The position numbers were made by a program, and so were the translations under genes. The notes under the pieces were generated by a model, which was given only the letters and a program-made list of their open reading frames with translations, searched no databases and had not been told where the DNA came from. A stretch of 64,000 nt of DNA from Selaginella moellendorffii (Eukaryota; Streptophyta; Lycopodiopsida; Selaginellales; Selaginellaceae), in assembly GCF_000143415.4 (NCBI RefSeq), contig NW_003314261.1, positions 3,464,880 through 3,528,879 of the forward strand, given 5' to 3'. Shown piece by piece: positions 11,212 to 20,740 of this stretch (positions are counted from its first letter, which is position 1; each line of letters opens with the position of its first letter).

Positions 11212-13620
11212 CTTGACCTAATTTAGTCCTGGTTAGGGTAAGAGTGTTAAAATATTTTTAAACATTTTTGTTTAATTATTGTGTTTTGCTTTTTTTTAAA
11301 GTGCTATTATAAGGTTTAAGGCATGGGATTTGGATTTTGTATATAAATCAAAGTTTTCTGGCTAATAGAATATGCATATTTCTATATTCTATGTCACTTT
11401 AATTTTCCCTAAAAAATGCTTGAATTTGTGTTTTTTGTTGAGATTTAACTCTTGCATTATTATTATATACTCCCTTACATTAGTTTCTTTCTTTCTTCCT
11501 CCTTATAAACTCTTGAATTTAAATTTCTTATAAAATTACTTAGATTAGTATTTCTAAAATTAAAGGCATTTAACCCTAAGTATTCTAATATTCTTAACCA
11601 ATTGAAAAACAAAGGTATACTTTTTCATAAATTGTTTCTCTTTATATTTGAACTTTTATAAATTGTTTTTTGAATTAATTTTTTTTATTTCTTACAATTC
11701 ACCACACTCTTATACAAATTTATACTCTTGTGAACAAAAACTAAAAGTTGTAACTCTCTTGAGAGTCTTATTTTTTTTATTTTGCTTTATATTTAAACCT
11801 TTATAGATCATTTTTTGAGTTTTTTTTTTTCTTTTTTACAATCCATTACATTTCTTTGCAAATTTAAACCCTCGTGAATGGAAGGTGATAAATATAGTTC
11901 TCCTAAGAGATTTGCTTTCTTTGTTTCTTTTTATATTTGAATCTTTATGGATCATCTATTAAATCCTTTTTTTTATTATTTACAATCCATCACACTTTTT
12001 TATAAATTTATGCCCTCATAAATAGAAGTTGAGAATTTCATCCTCTTGACATCCTACCCTTCAAGATTGAGCCCAACTAGAGTAAATTAAACTTTTAAAT
12101 GTTAATCTCAATATATGGCATAATTTACTTACTCAACCAGTAAAGTTAAACTCAAAACCTTTTTAATACCAAATATAAGTTCATGAATTTATGCTTCTTA
12201 AAAGGTCAGTTAGGCTTAATATTACTCAAATCCAAGAATGCTTAACCCTAAATATTTTAACCATTTGAAAAAAAGTGACTTTCCCTTTATATTTGAAATT
12301 AATAGATAATCTATTAAGTCATTCTCTTTGATTATTTACACTCTTTGACTTTAAAGAATTAATTGATGTAGTTATTTAATATTATATGGTTGTAGAAGTA
12401 GATAGCGGTGTTCATAGCATGTGTCAAGACCCCCAACAAAATCAAGACTGGAAAATGCAAAAGACAAAGAGAAAAGCTAGTGGAAACAAAAAAGAAGCCT
12501 TAGACTGGTGTTGATTCAGATTGTGGAGAAATGGAACAAGGTTAACCTATATATACTATAGGTTGTTGAAGCTCCACCACTCTTGGATCAAGGACGGCAT
12601 AAATATAGCTGAGGTCGAGGAGGCACCACATCATCATCAGGAATGTGGCTCAAGACTCAGGAATCGTACAGGAAATCAAAGAGTCAGGAATAAGGAAAAG
12701 TCTCGAGAGTTAGGAATAGAGAAGTGTCTTGAGAATTAGAAATGTGGTCTGCAGGTCAAGAATCCAGCAAGATTCAAGAATGTGGTATGAATTGGGGGAT
12801 TCCTAAGAGCATGTAAAGCAACTCTTCATAATTTTGCTACTAATCCTCATGTATCCAAATTTCTTTTATAGGAATATGAAGGTTGATATATATCATTGGT
12901 TTGATCATTTTACAGTAATAATGTTTGGCGTTTGTGAAAGTTTCTTATATATTTCCAAAGGATGAGATTATAGTGGTACAATAGTTTAAATGGTATGGAT
13001 TGGAGTCTTCTCTTAAATGTCTTTAAAATGCATATTTAGACATGCTAATAATTATTATTCTCCTACTAATACACTATAATAAGAATAAACTCAAGGAGAC
13101 ATGATGCTTCTAACAAGGAAAGAAGAAAAAAGAAACTACTTTACTTTGATTAAAATTGTTGTACTGATTTCCTGTAAGCTCAATATTATTATAAGCATTT
13201 TAAGTAGTTATTTCTAGAAGCTTAGATTTATTTAGTTTACTATACAGATAATTTATTTCGATTGAAACAAAGATTGAAGGAAATGACTAAAATAGTTAAG
13301 TTATTTCAAACTTTGTGCAGCATATTCCATTCTAGAATCTAGATGTGCAAACATAAAGAGCAACAATGAGCCAGATATCTTCTAGGTGTTTGAACCTGAC
13401 TCATATAGTGCTCGTTGTGGAAGCGTGTTATTGTTGTGATCAAGCATTGTCAGAATACTAGAGCACAAAAAAATGTTTAAAAAGACACTCCTGACAAAAA
13501 AGTGTAATAATAAACATAGTAGAATCACAAAAAGAATGATCTGGGTTTTACGTACACTCCTGGAGAAACTGAAAAAACCTCCAAACTCTGTCCAACTCCC
13601 ACGGGGAAAATTTTTTCCTC
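11212..13620. other. 2.4-kb AT-rich intergenic region
   Basis: No gene is supported here. The first part (11220-12360) is strongly AT-rich with diverged tandem repeats, described separately. From 12400 to 12800 there is a more mixed stretch with repeated AGTCAGGAAT / TCAGGAAT-like words. From 12800 on it is again AT-rich. A few frames of 60-80 codons are open but have no family features. Remnants of old mobile elements are possible but none could be named. Confidence 0.5.
11641..12060. repeat. Imperfect tandem repeat, three units of about 145 bp
   Basis: The word TTTATATTTGAA/TTTATATTTAAA followed by CTTTATA(G/A)AT starts at 11641, 11786 and 11930, so the period is 144-145 bp. Each unit continues with TTACAATYCAYYACA and then a CTCRTRAA-type segment and a CTCTTGA-like end. 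A degraded fourth start is at 12286. The line starting near 11570 (TAACCCTAAGTATTCTAA) is echoed near 12240 (TTAACCCTAAATATTTTAA), so the block may itself be part of a longer duplication. Confidence 0.65.
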
Positions 13621-14864
13621 TCACAAAATGTAAGCTGCCTTCTCTTTGGAGACGACGGGAAGAAGTTTAGCGAGGATTGGCTCGTAGTGATCGCCACCAG
13701 CACCACACCAACCTGCAAACTTCCCGGCTCAGACCATTCAAAGCAAACACACGGAAAAAAGAAACAAGAAAAACGAACCTGTTCCCCTCATAAGTAAGAA
13801 AACGGGCGGATGACTGATCTCTTGCCGCGGGGAGTGCGGAAGAAAAAAAATCAAGCCTTCAGAGTTCTCGGCGCTGCCATCTTTCCCATGAACTTGCACC
13901 TAAAGCAAGAAAGAGAAAACTTTTAATACCACCAAAGGATGACAAGTGTGATGTTCTTACCACAAACAACTGTCGCTGGAACTCGCTCGCCAGTGCTTGG
14001 ATGGCGATGTCATCTCCAAAGGCCGCAGCTTTCCCCTCGGCGTTCATCTCCACGCTGAGCAGCCCCTCCTCGGTGTACAGCAAAGTCACAATGTCATACT
14101 CGTCCGTGGCCTGACCGGAGATGGACATATACTTCGCCCAGCTGCAAGCGTCGCGCACACGTAGGCAATGCTCGTTGTACACTGATTCTATCGCTGACTC
14201 CCTGCAAAGAACAAGAAAAAGGTAGTTTTTCACAGAGGAAACGGAAATAAAAACCTCACCTTGACATGCCAACTTGAATCATCTCCTCGATCTCGGTCTC
14301 CAGGGCCTCCCTGTCGGTTTTCTTTGCCAGGAGTTTCACCTCCTGCACGACGTGAACGCCCCAGCCCGTGGACATGTCCGGGGAGTAGAGGTTCTTGATG
14401 ATCTTGTCCAATCTCTCCTTCTCCTCCGCATCCGCGGCCTCGTAGTCGTCCACAAACCTGCGCACAGTCGCGAGCCGGATCTCCACCGGCGCCTCCTTGA
14501 GCTGCATTGCTCGCTGGACCGCCGTGAAAAGGCAGTTCCCATCCGCCTCCACGTCCCCTCCATACTGCAAGCCATACACCTTGGCGACTGGCAAGCTCGG
14601 GTGCTGCCAGAAAACTCCCCGGCTCGCAACCTTTTGGAGAACTCCCAGCTGCTGAGCGTCCAGCCCCCCTACGCTGTCCCAAGAACAAGAACAAGGCGGA
14701 TTTCCTCCACCGGAATCGCAAGAATCGCTGCCGCTTTCCCACTTCCACGACGCCGCCGCCGCCTCCACGGAACAACGCGACGGCGCGACGACGGCGGCAG
14801 CGGCGGCAGCGCTACGGCATTGCTGAGCTACCAGTCCCCCTTCCACACCAACGGGCCTTCCCAT
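13621..14864 (-). CDS. OTU-domain cysteine protease (deubiquitinase-like)
   Basis: Four exons: 14260-14864, 13961-14201, 13779-13899 and 13621-13712; 352 residues. After an Ala/Ser-rich N-terminal region of about 110 residues the OTU catalytic block appears as GDVEADGNCLFTAV, with the catalytic Asp-Gly-Asn-Cys, followed by helical segments (VRRFVDDYEAADAEEKERLD). The catalytic histidine is in the last exon (GGDHYEPI). Splice phases AG|G, G|G, and G|GT all close correctly. OTU proteases remove ubiquitin chains; the plant members with this layout are mostly uncharacterised. I use the ATG at 14864, the first in the exon frame. The last residues (KEKAAYIL) end without extra domains. Confidence 0.88.
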
Positions 14865-15221
14865 GGATCGACCAGCGCAGATTACCACTGCCAAAATCCG
14901 AGCTTCCTAGCCGCACCGCGCATAGATCCGAGCTGCCAAGACCTAGATCTAGCCCTCCCGGCCTGGGACTAGACAATGCGAGGCCGCATTGGAGCACCGA
15001 GCTTACCAGCACCGAGCGCCCGCTTCGCCATTTCCCCCGGCCCTAGGTTAGAATATTCTGCCCGTACTCCCAATTCAGCGAATATCCCCCTCGGGGTGTA
15101 CGTTGCGGGAATATCCGCCACGGGCATATCCGTTTTGGCGGGAGGAATGTCCACGCGGCATGTTTTTAAAAATTCTTTCGATTCAAATTTAAAACGGGGG
15201 CGCCCCGTGTGTGCGTCTTCG
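14865..15221. promoter_or_regulatory. Upstream region of the OTU gene with repeated ATATCC words
   Basis: This 357-bp gap lies upstream of the OTU gene and downstream of the ASG1-like gene. Between 15051 and 15131 it has GAATATTC, GAATATCC, GAATATCC and GCATATCC in 80 bp. On the minus strand, which is the transcribed direction, these read GGATATTC and GGATATGC, similar to I-box or evening-like elements. This is a word-level observation only. Confidence 0.3.
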
Positions 15222-17307
15222 TCACAAGAGCTCCAGGAACGACAGATGGGAGTCGCGACGAGCCACGCCATTCTCGAACAGCTGAGGCAGCGACGCGATC
15301 CTGGGCAGATTTACCAGAAGATCGCCGGCTGATCCATGCCGGGTGAAGCACTGCTTCACCGAGTCGTGCAAACCACCGCTGCCGCTGCCAAAATCACCGC
15401 TGCTGCCGCTGCCAAGGCTTTCATCCATCTTGAGCGATGGCTTCTCGTCCAGCTCGAACAGAACGCCGCTGTTCCTGCCGCCGCTCTCACTGTTGTACGT
15501 GACGAAGCTCTTCTCGTCGGAACCGTAGCCTTCGCTGCCGTGGGCCGGATCGGCCGAGCTCCAGTCCGAGACCGAGTAAGTCGCCGGCACCCAGCCATCC
15601 TCCACGAACCCGGACATGGAGCTCACTCTAAACAGGCCACGCTCCGGGGACGGCTTGGCGGCGCTGGTCTCCCCGAGTAAGATCTGGGCGATCTCGTTGA
15701 GCACCTCCTTGTCGGTGAGAACCAGCACCCGCGGCTTCTGCTCGAGAGTGTCGTCGTCGTCCTCCTCCTCCTCGTCGATCTTGTCACTCGGGGTCGCTGC
15801 CACCAAAGCCTGTGAGTCGACACTACGAAGCGGGCACTCCTCTGTATCACTGTCATCGCTACCCCTCGATTCCATCACTGGGAGAAGAAAAACGAAGGAG
15901 TTTTGTCTCAGACCCACGCCACTGGACTGCTCGCAACTGCCTTACCTGAGCTTGGAGAGCAGCGGCTTTCTAGCGGCAGTTCTAGCTTCACTCTGGGACA
16001 CATCAACGGCTGCTCACTCTCCACTTGCTTAGACTTGGAATCACGGGTTACCTCCTGATGCAGCTCATCGTTCGGCGCGGGGCCGGCCAGGGCCTTCAAG
16101 CGGGCGTCGCACTGTAGGAGCTTCTCGTAATGCTTGTTGAGGACACCTTCCGGAAACTGCAAGACATGTCGCCTGGAGAGAAAGAAAAGGTGGTGATGAG
16201 ATTTTGCGTCATTTGTAAGCGAGAGTGATTGATACTAACTTGCATATTGTCGCTTCGCCTCCCGTGAAATCGGAGGTGGCCTCCCACAAGGTGTGCTTGC
16301 GCGGTTGCGGGTTGGTCTCCTTGAAGAACAAAGGCGGCCGCGATACCTGTTGGAACATAGAATTAGTTTCTAGTGGAACGTCGCGATGGCGTACCTCGAC
16401 TTCTAAGATTCCAAGTTGGCCATCTCCGTAGCTGGCTCGGATCGCTGATATATCAGACCATTGAAGCTCAATTTTGCTTTTGAGGCCGGTTTCCAGGACT
16501 TCCCAGACAAGTTTACGTTTCGCGTAGTAGCATTTGGCGACCACATCACCCTCGTATCGAGAAACTCGCTGAGAGAAAGCAGAAAAGATCGTAAGCTTCC
16601 AACAAGCAAGTCGAGAGCTATCACCGACCTCCCAAGAGCCGATCTTCAGTGTGGAAGCAGGAAAGTTGGACGCCTTGAGTTTGCCTTGGGACTGGTTGGC
16701 ATTTGGAATACCCGATCGATTGGCTATTCCTTGAGACGACCCATCGTTCAGCAGCGAGTCGCTGCTCCCGCAACCTTGACTAATTGTCATGGAAACGAGA
16801 TCAAGAAAAGATGGGGTCTTCTTGAGCGTCAAACCCAGCGGACTCGGTTCGTCCAAGGGGTGATACGAGTGAGCCGACACAGTGAAAGGCACTCTCGTCC
16901 TCAGCCGACCTTCAAAAGAACTTTCGCCGGACACAGTGGTAGCCCATGTTTTGGTCTGTAGACACAGCACAAAAAAACGAGAATGACCACTTCCACTAGA
17001 GTAAAAAAGAATGAAAAAAAAAAGAGAGAAAGGAACTAACCTTGAATGGAAGGTCTGAGAGCTTGTGGCGCTTGGGCCCGGGAGCGAGCTCCAAATCCTC
17101 ATCGTTGTCACACCTCTTCTGCTGGAAACTAACTCCTACGGGCACCTTGAACTCGCCCCCACTTTTCAATTGCAAGAGCATGTCCCCAATTTTGCCCAAG
17201 GCGCCTCGATCTGAGCTCCTCTGCCCGAAATGCAGCCCTTGCCAGCTGAGGCTGCTGCAATTCCCTGTCTCCGGCTCCCCACCGCCGTCCACAAGCCGCT
17301 GCACCAT
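15222..17307 (-). CDS. ASG1: ASG1-like (ALTERED SEED GERMINATION 1) protein
   Basis: Six exons: 17041-17307, 16629-16955, 16395-16568, 16240-16346, 15946-16172 and 15222-15877; 585 residues. The N-terminus starts MVQRLVDGG. The conserved core is in exons 2-5: LKASNFPASTLKIGSWE, SRYEGDVVAKCYYAKRKLVW, ELQWSDISAIRAS, FFKETNPQPRKHTLWEATSD and LNKHYEKLLQCDARL. This core is the signature of Arabidopsis ASG1 and its paralogue. The C-terminal 220 residues are acidic and Ser-rich (DEEEEDDDDTLEQ) and end in FLELL. Arabidopsis ASG1 is linked to germination and abscisic-acid or salt responses, but its biochemistry is unknown. The start is the first ATG after an in-frame stop. The long upstream gap has several ACGT-type motifs. 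Confidence 0.88.
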
Positions 17308-17800
17308 AGCCGCCTCGCACAAATCCAGTCGCTTCCTCTAGGATTGATCACACGCTACGCTACCTCATCGCTCCTCCAGGGCCTTGCCAAGATCCACGAA
17401 AACCTCGCCGATCTGCGCTCTGATTTACCCAGCCCCAGCCGAGAATCGCGACAGCGGCCGGCGGCGCATCGCCACGTCCAAGAAATCGCAACGCGCCAAT
17501 GGAAATCCCACCTCGCCGATGCGCGACACAAAACCCTAGCGCTCTCCGCCCAGGAGGAGACTAGAGAAAAAAGGGAAAGAGAAAGAAGGGAATCGCGAGC
17601 CCGCCTCTTGCGCCCTGTAAATTATAAAAACAAATGGCGTGCCCGGGCTCTCTCTCTTTTCCCCCTTTTGTTGTTTCTGTTGAATGCGGTGGCCATGTGC
17701 CCCATGCCATGCCCATGGGCGAATATGCCCAGTGAATATCCCGGCATTCAATAATTGAGCAGGGGTTTGTGCAACACCGGTACCGACAATGAGCATTTGA

Positions 17801-17806
17801 CACGTG
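17801..17806. promoter_or_regulatory. G-box CACGTG
   Basis: CACGTG preceded by TTGA, about 0.5 kb upstream of the ASG1-like start. G-boxes are bound by plant bZIP and bHLH factors. Its function here is inferred only from position and from the nearby ACGT motifs. Confidence 0.35.
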
Positions 17807-17950
17807 ATTCTGAAATGTGGCCCCAAGTTGGCCACCACCGTACCAAAACCACTAACACACCAACATTGCGCTTGGGCCCCATGGCCGATGGCCCCTTTGT
17901 CGCCTCTTCACATATTCCTAAAGCCCACGTTTCTCAGAGCTTTCTAAGGG

Positions 17951-17957
17951 ACGTGTC
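17951..17957 (+). promoter_or_regulatory. ABRE-like ACGTGTC
   Basis: GGGACGTGTCAC matches the core abscisic-acid response element ACGTGTC. It lies 57 bp from the double TGACGTCA site and 145 bp from the G-box, so a small ACGT cluster sits upstream of the ASG1-like gene. Confidence 0.35.
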
Positions 17958-18013
17958 ACTGTGGCGAAGCTGCGCAGACGCTTCCAGCCCGCCGGCGAAT
18001 ATGCGCGCCCCAT

Positions 18014-18035
18014 TGACGTCATCGCGATGACGTCA
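18014..18035. promoter_or_regulatory. Perfect 22-bp palindrome with two TGACGTCA sites
   Basis: Two complete TGACGTCA octamers (18014-18021 and 18028-18035) flank TCGCGA, and the whole 22 bp equals its own reverse complement. TGACGTCA is the C-box/CRE-type target of plant TGA and other bZIP dimers. The centres are 14 bp apart. A perfect match of this length is unlikely by chance at a given place, but binding is not shown. Confidence 0.5.
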
Positions 18036-18767
18036 CCGCACCGGATGCCGAATGCCATGCCTGCCATGTCATGGATGGGTGCATTCAGTGTCCCCATGGG
18101 CGGCTTATCTGAGTGGGAGTACGGACGGATCGCAATGATGACGTGGATGGGCCACCGGGTCATGCATTATGCGCGGATGGCCATGTATGGGTCCCATGCG
18201 CGGGGTGCATTGTAACTAGCCCTAGGCTCCCTGTCGTGTACGGCGGATAGAAATGTGGATATTTCGCTAGCAAAATCCGGTGGGATATGATCCGAGTGTG
18301 ATGGAGCCACGCTGGGCCATGCTCCAAGATCTAGGTTTGTGGCGCACAATGGGCGTGCCAGTCAAGCACAAAGAACTCGAGCTTTGCTTTGCTTGGGTCG
18401 ATCCATGGCTAGGAAAAATCTTCCAATCTTCCAATTCAAGTATTTACTTGGAAGATTGGAATTTGTCCAAGGACGTTTCTCCTTTGTCAAACGCTTACGC
18501 CGCTGGAGTTGTATTTTTTTCGGTCAGGAATGGTCCTGGAAATATACTGGAAACTTCACGGCCGTGAATCGTTTGATTGAAAAAGATGGATTTTTTTCGT
18601 CCAGCCTTTGACCTGGATCACAAATAAACGTGTGTTGGGTGATACGACGACCGATCTTCAGTAACTGGAAACGGAAACATCAATAGATTTTTAGAGAGAT
18701 CATCGCAAGGAAATGTTTCATGCTTACGTTATGTTATGCTTGTCAAAGCAGTAGAGATGAGATCCTT

Positions 18768-20312
18768 CTATCTTGCGTTTTTCCTGTATTCCCAGGGCTT
18801 TACAGGATTTGGAAAATGCCACAGTCCAACGCGTGCTCGTCTTGCCTCTTGCTCCCACTGAAAAAGTTTATAGCTCGATTTAAGCCTGAGAATTTTATCG
18901 TATCGTACCTCTGAGAGCTCTGGCCGGTGATCGTACTGAGAGTAGTGCCAGACGCAGCCTCTCTTTAGCAGCTGTTCCTGTGATTGGAGAAACAAACATA
19001 AAAACCTTGGGTCGAAAGCGATCAATAAAATACCTGAAGAAATCCGTGGCTAGTGTGCACGTCTGCTACTAAACGACCGTATTGGTCAGCTGTATAGACG
19101 TATACTCGTAGCTGCTGGCCTTCGACTAGTTTAATCAGCATTGCTTTGGATTCCGGTCCGTGAGGCATGCTGCTTTCAGGCGCGTCCACGCCCCTGTATT
19201 GAAAAAAAAGAAAAGATTTCACGAGAATGATACGATGGCTTACCTCAAGCGAATGCGATACTTGTGAGCAAGAACTTCGCTCCCGCGGCCATCGAACACC
19301 CTGCAACGAAGAGATTAGGACTCGTCCAAAACAATCAGCGAGTTCTGCCTGAGAGTAAGAAATCAAACTTGTAGCCTGCATCGAAAATCTGCTGCTGCAA
19401 CATATCTGCCTTCTTGTAGTCCCTATTTTCTCTCGCTCGGCGTCGCTTTTCTACAGCGTTAAACACCGAGCGTGGCACAGCTCTTTCTTCCCGGTCATCT
19501 TTGCTCACGTCCACAAAGACGGTGATGGTGTCACCGTCTGCTACACTGTGACCTTCCACCTGGGACGAGAGCAAACAAAAGATCGAATGCTCGAGAAACG
19601 AACAAGGAAAGCGAACTCATATTAAAAAACTTACTGGCAAAGTAGTGAATTCGTATTGTACACCTTTGGGCCAAGTGGGATACAGAGCCTGTGTGGAAGG
19701 GTTGGACGGAGTTGGCCCAACAACGGGATGAGACAAGCCATAAAATCGCAAAAGTCCCTTCACCAAGAGTTTCCACACAAGATACACGTAAGTATGGTTT
19801 TTAAAGAGAGAGCATTGACTTACTTGGAGATCACTCTTGCGTCGTGTTTGCAAGCTTTGCGTGATCAACTGGGTAGCCTCGGCAGCATTTCTTGGAGGAG
19901 GCTGCGAATCCTTCCACGCAGACAACAATTTCTTGTACCTGGGAGCGAGAGCGAATTCCTCTAAGCTTTAAACGCGAATTTTCTTCTCAAAACGCGTACC
20001 AGATGACTTGAGTCGCCCTTGTCGCCTGGACGAAGCTCGCTAGGCCTTCAGGGACCTGTGAAACAGCAAAAGATCACGGATTCCACAGCCTAGGAGCGAT
20101 AGATCTCGCTCTGGCGACAAGATTTCGATCCATACCTCGCCCGTGGCGTCGAAATGGAGAATGTCGCGCGCAAATGCGGCGAATCCCGCCTCGCTCGACG
20201 CGCCATAGCCGGCGTGGTGATCGCCGCCCCCGTAGCCAGCGGCGGCCTCGTGAGCTTGCTGCTTGATCGCATCGCACAGGCAAGCGCCAAGCTGCCTCAA
20301 CGCGTTGCCCAT
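18768..20312 (-). CDS. Ca2+-dependent staphylococcal-like nuclease (CAN type)
   Basis: Nine exons: 20136-20312, 20000-20055, 19824-19938, 19635-19757, 19369-19559, 19244-19300, 19034-19193, 18909-18977 and 18768-18857; 345 residues. The N-terminus MGNALRQLGACLC fits N-myristoylation with palmitoylated cysteines, as in Arabidopsis CAN1/CAN2 at the plasma membrane. The central part has YKKLLSAWKDSQPPPRNAAE and GLLRFYGLSHP; the SNase fold starts with VEGHSVADGDTITVFVDV and goes through YRIRLRGVDAPES, YGRLVADVH, GCVWHYSQYDHRPEL and ARVGLWHFPNPVKPWEYRK. Catalytic Arg and Asp of the SNase fold are in RIRLRGVDAPES. The enzyme cleaves DNA and RNA with Ca2+. Start and phases are unambiguous. Confidence 0.94.
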
Positions 20313-20740
20313 AATTTGGCGGTAATATGAGCTTTGAGAGCTAGGGTTTATCAGTTCCAGGCTTTAGATCTGTGGCGCTGGTGGCGGAATGGCGGCGATC
20401 TCGACGGCGCTTGCGGCATTTGCCCGGTATGGCTGCGATCTCGACGGCACTTGGTGCATTTGCCCGGTATGGGGATCACAAGGGAAATCGAATGCAAAGA
20501 AGAAGAAAAAGAAGGAAGAAGAAGGAAGGCATGGCAGCGAGCGAAGTTTTGGATGGATTTTCACCAAACGAGTTCCTTGATTCGTGCCATGATTGTGGGG
20601 AGTGATTTGCAAGGATAGCAACAACCGGGTTCCATTTTCCAGGTAGTGTTGCGTGCTCTCTACGCTTGCAGCTAAATTCCTTTCTTTTAGTTTTCTAGCA
20701 AGGCTTTGCAACGCGTGACAACGACGAGGAGAAGCCGGCA
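20313..20740. promoter_or_regulatory. Divergent promoter between the nuclease and NPH3-like genes
   Basis: This 428-bp gap separates head-to-head genes. It contains a 40-bp tandem duplication (next entry), a purine-rich AAGAAGAAAAAGAAGGAAG tract near 20500-20525 that may be leader sequence, and a short open frame with its own ATG near 20531 (MAASEVLDGFSPNEF) ending at 20605. The last could be an upstream ORF of the NPH3-like mRNA. Confidence 0.4.
20395..20474 (+). repeat. 40-bp tandem duplication
   Basis: GCGATCTCGACGGC at 20395 recurs at 20435, and GCATTTGCCCGGTATGG closes both copies. Units differ at only a few positions. It lies in the shared upstream region of the divergent nuclease and NPH3-like genes, so it may double a regulatory or leader segment. 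Confidence 0.8.

Larger units (their letters stand above)
17308..18767. promoter_or_regulatory. 1.46-kb region upstream of the ASG1-like gene
   Basis: No gene is supported. It should contain the ASG1-like promoter and the 3' flank of the nuclease gene. It is mixed in GC content and rich in CATG words (17690-18200). ACGT-core motifs are concentrated here: CACGTG at 17801-17806, ACGTGTC at 17951-17957 and the double TGACGTCA palindrome at 18014-18035. Two GGTGCATT words lie near 18078 and 18203. Confidence 0.45.

Noticed and set aside
13382..13624. 80-codon hydrophobic frame 3' of the OTU gene
   Set aside because: It overlaps the end of the OTU gene in another frame and is rich in F/L as expected from T-rich 3' flank.
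14274..14972. 232-codon plus-strand frame opposite the OTU exon 1
   Set aside because: It is a shadow of the GC-rich coding exon on the minus strand; no domain.
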